Positions 19,197 through 26,418 of a DNA stretch of 64,000 nucleotides are shown here, in pieces. Position 1 is the stretch's first letter; each line of letters opens with the position of its first letter. The stretch comes from Sulfuricurvum sp. (GTDB taxonomy: Bacteria > Campylobacterota > Campylobacteria > Campylobacterales > Sulfurimonadaceae): the NCBI GenBank assembly GCA_020721585.1, contig DYMK01000002.1, positions 62,001 to 126,000 on the forward strand. The letters are read 5' to 3'. The notes below the pieces were generated by a model. It did not search any database. It had not been told where the DNA came from and saw only the letters and a list, made by a program, of their open reading frames with translations. The translations under genes and the position numbers were made by a program.

Positions 19197-20239
19197 AATT
19201 ATTAGTCTCTGCATTGGAACATTCAGCCAATGTTCATTTGCGTTATTTGCTCAAAGAGCTAGGCGATGAGGTTGAATTACGGGGGATTTTTGATGCTTCG
19301 TTGGGAAATCCTCATGTTGACCTTCGCGCAACGGCGATTATGGGATTTGTGGATGCCTTAACAAAACTCCCCTTTTTCTTTCGCTTAAAAGATCAAATGG
19401 TCACCATGGCAGGAGAAGTGGATAAAGTACTCTTAATTGACTCTTCGGGTTTTAATCTCCCCTTAGCCAAAGCGATTCGTAAAGCGTATCCCACAAAAGA
19501 GATTATCTATTACATCCTCCCGCAAGCGTGGGCATGGAAGAAAAAACGGATCCCTGTATTGGAAAAAACGGTAACACGGTTGTGTTCGATCCTCCCCTTT
19601 GAACCCTCCTATTATTCCTCTACTTCCCCCATTGAGTACGTAGGACATCCGTTACTGGATGAAATTACGGTGACCAAACGTTCTCTTATCCCCACGGGAG
19701 TGGTGACGTTTATGCCCGGAAGTCGCCCCAGTGAAATCAAAAAATTAATGGATATTTTTCGGAAAGTACGCACTAGAATTCCCGCTGAAGCGATGTTGGT
19801 CATTCCACACCATTTTTCGCAAGCAAAAATTCACGAATTGTATGGCGACATTGCCTCATTTACCATCACGCACGATGCCCATACTACCCTTGCTGCGTCG
19901 GATTTTGCCTTTATTTGCAGTGGAACGGCGACGTTGGAAGCTTCTTTGATCAAAACCCCTTTTGTATTAGTTTATATCGCCAAAACATTGGATTATAAGA
20001 TTGGACGAGCGTTGATTAAACTCGACTATGCAGGATTGGGCAATTTGTTGTTTCTTCATGCGTATAATAAACCGTTCCATCCCGAATTTATCCAAGACGA
20101 GGTAACGGTCGAAAACTTGCATACGAGTTATCTCAAGATGGATCGTAACCAATTTTTTAAGGATGCAGGTCTATTGCACGATCTGTTGAAACACGGAAGT
20201 GCCAAGCGAGTCAGTCAGATTATTAAGGAAGTGAACTAA
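19193..20239 (+). CDS. lpxB: lipid-A-disaccharide synthase
   Basis: The protein joins UDP-2,3-diacylglucosamine and lipid X to form the lipid A disaccharide, at the cytosolic face of the inner membrane. The 348-residue GT19 protein shows LIDSSGFNLPLAKAIRK, YYILPQAWAWKKKRI, LPFEPSYY, YVGHPLLDE, FMPGSRPSEIKKL and CSGTATLEASLIKTPFVLVY, all LpxB features. Overlaps both neighbours by a few bases. Confidence 0.93.
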   Translation: MKLLVSALEHSANVHLRYLLKELGDEVELRGIFDASLGNPHVDLRATAIMGFVDALTKLPFFFRLKDQMVTMAGEVDKVLLIDSSGFNLPLAKAIRKAYPTKEIIYYILPQAWAWKKKRIPVLEKTVTRLCSILPFEPSYYSSTSPIEYVGHPLLDEITVTKRSLIPTGVVTFMPGSRPSEIKKLMDIFRKVRTRIPAEAMLVIPHHFSQAKIHELYGDIASFTITHDAHTTLAASDFAFICSGTATLEASLIKTPFVLVYIAKTLDYKIGRALIKLDYAGLGNLLFLHAYNKPFHPEFIQDEVTVENLHTSYLKMDRNQFFKDAGLLHDLLKHGSAKRVSQIIKEVN

Positions 20240-20769
20240 TGCTTAGAATCGTTTCATGGGTAAAAACCTGTAGTAGTCGTATGTTACATGAAAAAATTAT
20301 CCCCTATGTTTTTACCCTCTCCGATGCACCGATGTTGTTTCGTGATTTGTTACGCATCAATAAAATGTACCAAGATGGGTTAAAATTAGAGGGAAATGTC
20401 CCTGGATTTCGCTTTAGTGTGGGGCGAAGTTATCTTATTTTTACCCTGTTGTGGCACGCCGTGATGCTTCCCATTGCGATCATTTTTCACCAAATATTGG
20501 CCAAAGTGGATTGTCATTTGTTGATTATTATGGCGGTTTTATTTACGGGGATGTTTTTTGCCTTATACGCTATTTTCAAAGAGTATCTCATCGATACCGT
20601 AGCGCACACCATTTTGATACGGGGATGGGAAAACCATTTTCCGTATTTTGATTATCATACCCATGCCAAAGAAGTAGCGCATATCTACTCCGAAGCGTTG
20701 GATAAAGAGATTCCGCACAAAGAGTTGCAGTTGTATATTTTTGAAAAATTGGTGGAGGGGGAGAAGTGA
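20239..20769 (+). CDS. two-helix membrane protein, unknown function
   Basis: The 176-residue product has two hydrophobic helices near residues 73-91 and 95-115, an N-terminal cytosolic region with Cys-containing HTCSS-like start, and an acidic helical tail. Its ATG shares one base with the lpxB stop (TAATG), so it is translated together with lpxB. No family is recognised. A role tied to the envelope is only a guess from position. Confidence 0.7.
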   Translation: MLRIVSWVKTCSSRMLHEKIIPYVFTLSDAPMLFRDLLRINKMYQDGLKLEGNVPGFRFSVGRSYLIFTLLWHAVMLPIAIIFHQILAKVDCHLLIIMAVLFTGMFFALYAIFKEYLIDTVAHTILIRGWENHFPYFDYHTHAKEVAHIYSEALDKEIPHKELQLYIFEKLVEGEK

Positions 20770-20797
20770 TTTTTTTTCTTAAAGGGAATCAAGCTGG

Positions 20798-20817
20798 ATT
20801 CCCGCCTTCGCGGGAAT
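20798..20817. repeat. dRS3-like palindrome ATTCCC-N8-GGGAAT
   Basis: A 20-base palindrome (ATTCCCGC/GCGGGAAT, loop CTTC) within the longer context AGCTGGATTCCC...GGGAATGACG. It lies between the convergent ends of the lpxB operon and the dsbD operon and may also act as a terminator. It has exactly the ATTCCC-N8-GGGAAT form known as dRS3 in Neisseria. At least five more copies occur in this window. Confidence 0.85.
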
Positions 20818-20851
20818 GACGTATTTAGCGGTATGAAGTGTGTCCGATTGG

Positions 20852-21235
20852 TTATTTTTTAATGCTAGTCAAAAATCCCATAAACGTCGGAATATTCGCT
20901 GCGCCATCATACCGCTTGAGTTTTTCCCCCTTGGCATTGAGGAGATAAAACGTAGGGGTTCCCATGTAGCCTAGCCCTTGGGGAAGGGTATTGGTATGAA
21001 TATCCAAATGAACCGCAAGAAATTTTTTGCTAATGGTCTCTTCGACGATAGCTTCTTCAAAAACAACCTCCTCCATATACTCACACGCAGGACAATCCTC
21101 TTTGGAAAGCATCACCAGCACATTTTTTTTCTCTTTAGCTGCTTGGGACAATGCCGTGGTATACGACGATGCCCATTTAATCTCTGCCATCGCAGAGGAG
21201 ACCAGTAATAAAAGGATTAAGGTAGTTTTTTTCAT
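20852..21235 (-). CDS. periplasmic thioredoxin-fold protein
   Basis: The 127-residue protein has a signal peptide (MKKTTLILLLLVSSAMA) and a thioredoxin fold with redox motif CPAC in KEDCPACEYME near residue 47 and the cis-Pro in YMGTPTFYLL. It overlaps the end of dsbD by ATGA, so it is probably kept reduced by DsbD in the periplasm. The substrate is unknown; cytochrome c maturation or disulfide repair are the usual roles. It is related in size and layout to the gene at 44639. Confidence 0.85.
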   Translation of the reverse strand: MKKTTLILLLLVSSAMAEIKWASSYTTALSQAAKEKKNVLVMLSKEDCPACEYMEEVVFEEAIVEETISKKFLAVHLDIHTNTLPQGLGYMGTPTFYLLNAKGEKLKRYDGAANIPTFMGFLTSIKK

Positions 21236-23034
21236 GGCATGGTTCCTAAATGGGTTAAAAATTCTTTGGGTTCCTTGAATCCAATGAGGGTAGATGCTTC
21301 GATTTGCTCCCCTTTGTCATTAAAAAAGAGGATAGCAGGGGGGCCAAAAATATGGTATTTTTGGCTAATGGCTTTGGCGGAATCATCATTGGCAGTAAGG
21401 TCAACCCGAACCAAGACAAAAGGATCCATCGCCGTTTTAACCTCCTCATCACTAAAGGTTTTTTCATCCAACTCTTTGCACGCGGTACACCAATCGGCAT
21501 AAAAATCAACCAGAATTTTTTTCCCTTTGTTCTCTTTGATGATGGCATCGAGTTCATCGGTGGAGGTGATGGTCTCAAATTTTTGGTGTGCTTTGGTCGC
21601 TTGGGGTGCGATAACACTTTTATTGGCTAAAAAAGGGTCAAGGGGATGCAATAGGTTGGTCGCATTAGCCATCCCCCCTATCAATAACGCCATCCCGTAC
21701 AGTAGGATCATGATCCCCAACGCTTTAATATTGGCACGAGAACTCCACGCAGGGTGCTTACCTAAAGGTTCCAATGCCCCAATATTAACAGCAACAAAAA
21801 CGGCTAACCCTCCCCAAAGCAAGAGAGTGGTATTTTCATCCAACACACGTCCCATCATCCAAATGGCGATTCCAAGCAACATCACCCCAAAGATGGCTTT
21901 AATCACATCCATCCACATCCCCGGTTTGGGCATAAATTTCCCTGAGGTTGTCCCCACGATGAGCAAGGGAACCCCCATCCCGATGCTAAGGGCAAACAAC
22001 GCAACTCCCCCCAAAAGGGCATCGCCTGTTTGACCGATATAGATCAATGCTCCTGCTAAGGGAGCGGCGACACATGGCCCTACAATGAGGGCAGAGACAA
22101 ACCCCATGATGGCAATGCCCCAAACGCCACTTTTTTCTCCCCCTAGATGGGAGAGTCGGGATTGGATAGCGTGGGGAATTTGAAGTTCATAAACATCAAA
22201 CATGGAGAGAGATAACAGCACAAAAATAAGGGCAAAAACCGTGATGATCCATGGCGTTTGGAACGCTGCTTGAAGATTTGCGCCAAACAATCCCGCCAAG
22301 ACCCCTGCAATAGTATACGCCACTGCCATCGATAGAACATAGACTAGCGAGAGGAAAAAGGCGCGTCGCGTCCCAATACCCTTACCTTGCGCGATGATGA
22401 CCGAAGAGATAATGGGGATCATAGGAAAGACACAAGGGGTCAATGAAAGGAGAATCCCAAATCCAAAAAAGCTAATGATAATAACCCATACACTCCCATT
22501 CTTGATGACATCGGCAATGTGATCGCTTTCTGATCCTTGCTTAGGTGGTGCAACCGTTTTTTGGGGTTCCAAAACCGCCAAGGCTTTGAGGCGAGAGGGG
22601 TCAGTGAGTCCCAATTTATCGGCATTGACCATAATCTCTAAGGTAGTCTCTTGTGGTTCATAGCACAATCCCGCCAGTGAACACCCTTGGTAGGAGAGTT
22701 TGGCACGAACGGTTTGGGTGCCTGTGGTATTTTTCCCCTTAGTGAGGGTAATAAGGGTAATGGGATTTTTTTCGTAAACGGCATCTCCCTCATGATTCAC
22801 CGTGGCGGTCTTGGTGGTGATTTCAGAAAAATGGATACCGTTGTTAAGATTGGCATCGTCAATTTTAAGCTGATCTTTGTAGAGATAGATTTTATCCCCT
22901 AAAACAATTTCAACGGCGATGGTCTGGTCATCTACGGCGGTTATTTTAGGTTGGAATGCCTCTTCAGGCTGTAAAAAACTGACCCCAAAAAGGAGAGCCG
23001 TGGAGAAAAAGAGGGAGAGTAAAAAGCGCATCAA
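21232..23034 (-). CDS. dsbD: thiol:disulfide interchange protein DsbD
   Basis: The protein moves electrons from cytosolic thioredoxin to the periplasm. In 600 residues there is a signal peptide, an N-terminal alpha domain with QGCSLAGLC (~104-112), a central eight-helix membrane part with the two redox cysteines in TPCVFPMIP and GPCVAAPLAG, and a C-terminal thioredoxin domain with FYADWCTACKEL (CTAC near 516). All six key cysteines are present. The thioredoxin-like gene follows as its probable client. Confidence 0.95.
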   Translation of the reverse strand: MMRFLLSLFFSTALLFGVSFLQPEEAFQPKITAVDDQTIAVEIVLGDKIYLYKDQLKIDDANLNNGIHFSEITTKTATVNHEGDAVYEKNPITLITLTKGKNTTGTQTVRAKLSYQGCSLAGLCYEPQETTLEIMVNADKLGLTDPSRLKALAVLEPQKTVAPPKQGSESDHIADVIKNGSVWVIIISFFGFGILLSLTPCVFPMIPIISSVIIAQGKGIGTRRAFFLSLVYVLSMAVAYTIAGVLAGLFGANLQAAFQTPWIITVFALIFVLLSLSMFDVYELQIPHAIQSRLSHLGGEKSGVWGIAIMGFVSALIVGPCVAAPLAGALIYIGQTGDALLGGVALFALSIGMGVPLLIVGTTSGKFMPKPGMWMDVIKAIFGVMLLGIAIWMMGRVLDENTTLLLWGGLAVFVAVNIGALEPLGKHPAWSSRANIKALGIMILLYGMALLIGGMANATNLLHPLDPFLANKSVIAPQATKAHQKFETITSTDELDAIIKENKGKKILVDFYADWCTACKELDEKTFSDEEVKTAMDPFVLVRVDLTANDDSAKAISQKYHIFGPPAILFFNDKGEQIEASTLIGFKEPKEFLTHLGTMP

Positions 23035-23111
23035 AAAAACCTTGCGGATGTATTTTGTTTATTTTAGCACAGTTACATGAATAGAATCGCTTTTATTAAG
23101 GGTTCAGACAT

Positions 23112-23117
23112 TATAAT
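23112..23117 (+). promoter_or_regulatory. -10 box for the LprI-like gene
   Basis: GACATTATAATTTTTG carries TATAAT 36 bases before the ATG at 23153. The upstream region is T-rich without a clear -35. Confidence 0.5.
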
Positions 23118-23152
23118 TTTTGTTAATCATCTCATAGAAAAGGTACTTCTCG

Positions 23153-23527
23153 ATGCAAAAACTCCTCTTCACCCTTTTTTTTGGCTCAACGGCTCTCCTC
23201 TTTGCTAACTCTTCGTGCGATGTCCCTAAAAATGATTTCGATGGTCTCTATTGTCTCAATAAGGTCTACCAAGAAGCAGACAAAGAGCTTAATGAAAATT
23301 TTAAAAATTTACGAACCCGTTTGGATACCAATGGTAAAGGGGCGTTGAAAGCGGGTCAATTGGTATGGATTGATCATCGTAATAATCAGTGTTCCAAACG
23401 GGTGGATAATAATTTTTACGTTAATCTCGATTGCGCAACCAAAATGACCATTCAACGCAGTCAGTTTTTGCAAGACCGTTTACGCGAATGTGTGAGCAGT
23501 GGATGTCAAAATAGTAAATTGTGGTAA
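23153..23527 (+). CDS. LprI/DUF1311-family periplasmic protein
   Basis: A 124-residue protein with signal peptide (MQKLLFTLFFGSTALLFA). The mature part has the LprI-type layout: an early Cys, DGLYCLNKVYQEADKELNENF, GQLVWIDHRNNQC, then QRSQFLQDRLRECV, with six cysteines likely forming disulfides. The family includes proteins reported as lysozyme inhibitors, but most members are uncharacterised. Single-gene unit: own -10 box and a following hairpin. Confidence 0.8.
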   Translation: MQKLLFTLFFGSTALLFANSSCDVPKNDFDGLYCLNKVYQEADKELNENFKNLRTRLDTNGKGALKAGQLVWIDHRNNQCSKRVDNNFYVNLDCATKMTIQRSQFLQDRLRECVSSGCQNSKLW

Positions 23528-23533
23528 CCTTTA

Positions 23534-23566
23534 GGATAAAACAGGACTTGCTTCTTGGTTTTATCC
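23534..23566 (+). terminator. hairpin after the LprI-like gene
   Basis: GGATAAAAC at 23534-23542 pairs with GTTTTATCC at 23558-23566 (perfect nine-base arms, 15-base loop) just after the stop codon. There is no strong T-run, so termination strength is uncertain. Confidence 0.4.
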
Positions 23567-23640
23567 GTAAGTTTTTCAGCTCCCTTATACTCTACAATGC
23601 TACACTAAAAATATTTTAACTTTCTCCATAAGGTTGTTTC

Positions 23641-25554
23641 ATGTCTAATCGTCTCTCTCACGAAGATTCTCCCTATCTCCAACAACACAAAGATAACCCT
23701 TTTGATTGGTATCCGTGGTGCGATGAGGCATTTGCACGGGCAAAATACGAGAAAAAACCCCTTTTTATCTCCATTGGGTACAGCAGCTGTCACTGGTGTC
23801 ATGTGATGGAACATGAAGTATTTGAAAATCAAAGCATTGCCGAATTTGTGAATCGTCATTTTATTTGTATTAAAGTAGACAAAGAGGAGCGTCCCGACAT
23901 CGACAAACATTTTCAAGAACTCCATTCGCTCCTTAATCGTCGCAGCGGTGGGTGGCCGTTGTCGATTTTTTGTACCCCTGAGAATAAACCCTTTTATGCT
24001 GCGACCTATATCCCCCCTTATACGCGGGATCGGATGATGGGATTTAGTGAACTTTCTACCATTATTGCCGATAAAGTTGCGGCGCGGGATGAAAAACTTT
24101 TCCAAAATGCCGATGAAATCCTCTCCTTTATGCAACCCGATACCCGCCCCACCCAAGCTACGCATCTCACTGGGAATCTCATGGTGCAGTTTGATAAACA
24201 AGCGGAGCATAATTTTGATGTGATACATGGTGGGTTTTCCAAATCACCGAAATTTCCCCACGCTTCGACGTTGGAGACGTTGATGATCCTGCACGCCCTT
24301 GACCCCCAAGTACCCCGTCATACCCTCATCACCCGCACGCTCAATGGAATGGCAAAAGGGGGGATGTACGATCTCATCGAGGGGGGCTTTTGCCGTTACA
24401 GTACCGATGAAACGTGGTTGATTCCCCATTTTGAAAAGATGACCTACGATAATGGTCTGTTGTGTGGGGTATATGCCCAAGCGTATGCCATGTTTGAAGA
24501 ACCTGCGTACCGTCGATGCGCCGAAGAGATTGCCGATTTTATGACCCAAAAAATGATGGAAGATAACCTCTTTTACAGTGCCAGTGATGCCGATACCCAA
24601 GGGGAAGAGGGAAAATATTTTGTCTACACGTATGCGGAGATACTAAGCGCCTTGCACCAAGCAAAGGTGAGTGATATTCAAAGCGCAGTAAAGCTTTTGG
24701 AACTTACCCCCAATGGCAATTTTGAAGGGGAGTGTATTATCACCCTCTCCTCACTGGAACGTCCGGAGTGGTTTGAACCGTTTGCTCATGCGTGTCGCCA
24801 TCTTCGCTCCTTACGCCCCTACCCTTTTATCGATCGGAAGGTCAATACTGCATGGAATGCCATGATGATTAATGCCTTGTTTATTTTAGGCAAACATACG
24901 CCTCATTATGAAATCCAAGCCATCGCATCCCTTCAAACTCTCCTCTCGACTATGTGGATTGATGACACCCTTTATCACACCACGTTGATCCACAAAACCC
25001 CTAAAATCGGGGCTTTCTTAGAAGATTATGCTTATTTGGCTTCGGCATTGATCCAAGCGTATCACACGACGTTGGAGGAGATGTATTTGATCCAAGCGCA
25101 ACACCTTACCAACAAAGCATTAGAAGCGTTTTATGACAATGGGGTATGGTATTTTAGTCGCGGATCGTTTGCGACCATTGCCGAACTCGATGATGGCTCC
25201 TACCCCAGTGCCATGGCGGTGATGGTCGATGTTCTCCTCTCTTTAGGGAGTTTGGTGGAGGGAAAATACCGCCATTTTGCCTTTAAAAGCCTCGAATACG
25301 TCTCTCTCAAACTGATGAAAACTCCCATCTATTACCCCAAACTCGCCCAACAAACGATTCGCTATCTCAAAGGGGATCGGATTATCAAAGCCCCTAAATC
25401 TTCTTTACTGCAATGCGAATCGTTTACCTACCCTTTTGTGGTATTAAAAATCGATGAGAGTGTCGAAGGTTTTTTGATCTGCGGTGAGCATAGCTGTTTT
25501 GCCTCTACCCCCCATTGTGATGCACTCAATGAGATGATTGAGACGACGCTGTAA
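23641..25554 (+). CDS. YyaL/SSP411-type thioredoxin-domain protein (DUF255)
   Basis: The 637-residue protein starts with the highly conserved DUF255 region: [38 protein letters not shown] (thioredoxin-like CHWC), DKEERPDID and [11 protein letters not shown]. The remainder (~200-637) resembles an alpha/alpha six-hairpin barrel like N-acylglucosamine epimerases ([27 protein letters not shown]). No signal peptide: cytosolic. Widely conserved, exact reaction unknown. Single plus-strand gene ending at a repeat cluster. Confidence 0.9.
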   Translation: MSNRLSHEDSPYLQQHKDNPFDWYPWCDEAFARAKYEKKPLFISIGYSSCHWCHVMEHEVFENQSIAEFVNRHFICIKVDKEERPDIDKHFQELHSLLNRRSGGWPLSIFCTPENKPFYAATYIPPYTRDRMMGFSELSTIIADKVAARDEKLFQNADEILSFMQPDTRPTQATHLTGNLMVQFDKQAEHNFDVIHGGFSKSPKFPHASTLETLMILHALDPQVPRHTLITRTLNGMAKGGMYDLIEGGFCRYSTDETWLIPHFEKMTYDNGLLCGVYAQAYAMFEEPAYRRCAEEIADFMTQKMMEDNLFYSASDADTQGEEGKYFVYTYAEILSALHQAKVSDIQSAVKLLELTPNGNFEGECIITLSSLERPEWFEPFAHACRHLRSLRPYPFIDRKVNTAWNAMMINALFILGKHTPHYEIQAIASLQTLLSTMWIDDTLYHTTLIHKTPKIGAFLEDYAYLASALIQAYHTTLEEMYLIQAQHLTNKALEAFYDNGVWYFSRGSFATIAELDDGSYPSAMAVMVDVLLSLGSLVEGKYRHFAFKSLEYVSLKLMKTPIYYPKLAQQTIRYLKGDRIIKAPKSSLLQCESFTYPFVVLKIDESVEGFLICGEHSCFASTPHCDALNEMIETTL

Positions 25555-25562
25555 TGCACGAG

Positions 25563-25583
25563 ACCCTGAAACCAGTTCAGGGT
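25563..25583. repeat. palindrome ACCCTGAA-N5-TTCAGGGT
   Basis: Perfect eight-base arms with a five-base loop, flanked by AG on the left and GACG on the right. A half copy (GTTCAGGGTGACG) follows at 25597-25609. The same palindrome occurs at 28896, 61137 and 62066. Confidence 0.85.
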
Positions 25584-25614
25584 GACGGGTTAGAGCGTTC
25601 AGGGTGACGAAACC

Positions 25615-25640
25615 TGTCATTCCCGCGAAGGGCGTAAAGC
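25615..25640. repeat. decayed dRS3-like half-element
   Basis: GTCATTCCCGCGAAGGGCG keeps the left arm of the ATTCCC palindrome; the right arm is degraded. Part of the repeat cluster between the YyaL-like gene and the nuclease-like gene. Confidence 0.5.
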
Positions 25641-25643
25641 GTA

Positions 25644-25669
25644 AAAAATGATAATTTCTTATCATTTTT
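25644..25669. terminator. bidirectional terminator-like hairpin
   Basis: AAAAATGATAA and TTATCATTTTT form perfect 11-base arms around a four-base loop (TTTC). With A-runs on one side and T-runs on the other it could end transcription from both directions. It sits between the convergent YyaL-like and nuclease-like genes. Confidence 0.6.
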
Positions 25670-25724
25670 AGCTTGAAGCGGGGCATCGATGTGCGATAGC
25701 ACCGATGTCACTAAGTCTAGCTGG

Positions 25725-25744
25725 ATTCCCGTCTTCACGGGAAT
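25725..25744. repeat. dRS3-like palindrome ATTCCC-N8-GGGAAT
   Basis: ATTCCC, eight bases (GTCTTCAC), GGGAAT, inside CTAGCTGGATTCCC...GGGAATGACG. It ends ten bases before the stop of the nuclease-like gene. Confidence 0.85.
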
Positions 25745-25753
25745 GACGAGAGA

Positions 25754-26317
25754 TTACGGATTTTTAGGGATAAACGTCTCCATCACATCCCCTTTGCGTT
25801 GTAAGACAATCACATTATTTTCCAACGCTTTTTCTTTTAGCTCTGGAGGCATATAAAACGAAGCAAGTGCCAAATGATGCGTATAATCTTTATAAATGGG
25901 AAAAAGTTCTCTAAAATTTTCTTGTTTTTTGGTCAAAAGTTTTTCTAAATCTTTTTCATGCGCTTTGTATTTTACTTCGATAATCGCAATATCTTTGCCA
26001 TTGACCATCACTATATCAAATTCATCACGCAAATTTTTGGTACTGCTTTTCCAATTTTTATCGATAAAATCGTAATGGATTCCCGCTAAGTCTTTTTTAT
26101 CTTCGAGAGAATTATAAAAAAATTCTTCGGCGACATCCCCTTGGTTGTTGGAAATGTTTCCTAAGAGTACGCCCATTTTGGTAAGTTTGGCTTCATTGCG
26201 TTTCATCTGCTCATCCGTTTTTTTGATCTGCTCATCCGTTTTTTTCATCTGTTCGTCGGTTTTGGCTTGTGAAATTGCTAAACTTGCCACGAGGTCTTTG
26301 AGTTCTTGATCGGTCAT
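25754..26317 (-). CDS. PD-(D/E)XK nuclease-like protein with N-terminal coiled coil (DUF3782-like)
   Basis: A 187-residue protein. Residues ~15-45 contain three near-identical seven-residue units (KKTDEQM/KKTDEQI/KKTDEQM), an oligomerising coiled coil. Residues ~60-140 have a PD-(D/E)XK-like core: GDVAEEFF (helix Glu), then EFDIVMVNGKDIAIIEVKYK, giving the D...E-x-K arrangement. Such proteins are often annotated DUF3782 and are scattered, mobile-looking genes. AAGGAG precedes the ATG. It diverges from the STAND gene 101 bases away; a shared role as effector or regulator is possible but unproven. Confidence 0.75.
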   Translation of the reverse strand: MTDQELKDLVASLAISQAKTDEQMKKTDEQIKKTDEQMKRNEAKLTKMGVLLGNISNNQGDVAEEFFYNSLEDKKDLAGIHYDFIDKNWKSSTKNLRDEFDIVMVNGKDIAIIEVKYKAHEKDLEKLLTKKQENFRELFPIYKDYTHHLALASFYMPPELKEKALENNVIVLQRKGDVMETFIPKNP

Positions 26318-26347
26318 CGGGGTCTCCTTAAGGGAAATACTAACGCT

Positions 26348-26353
26348 ATTTTA
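26348..26353 (-). promoter_or_regulatory. putative -10 box of the nuclease-like gene
   Basis: On the minus strand GGTAAAATAGCG has TAAAAT 31 bases before the start codon, with AAGGAG between them. Visual call. Confidence 0.35.
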
Positions 26354-26418
26354 CCATAACCCTTAAGAAACAATCCGATACCATTTAAAGGATAAAAATA
26401 CTGCGAGTGGGTAAAAAA

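Noticed and set aside
21527-22033. A 168-codon plus-strand frame opposite dsbD
   Set aside because: It is a shadow of the DsbD membrane domain; dsbD is unambiguous on the minus strand.
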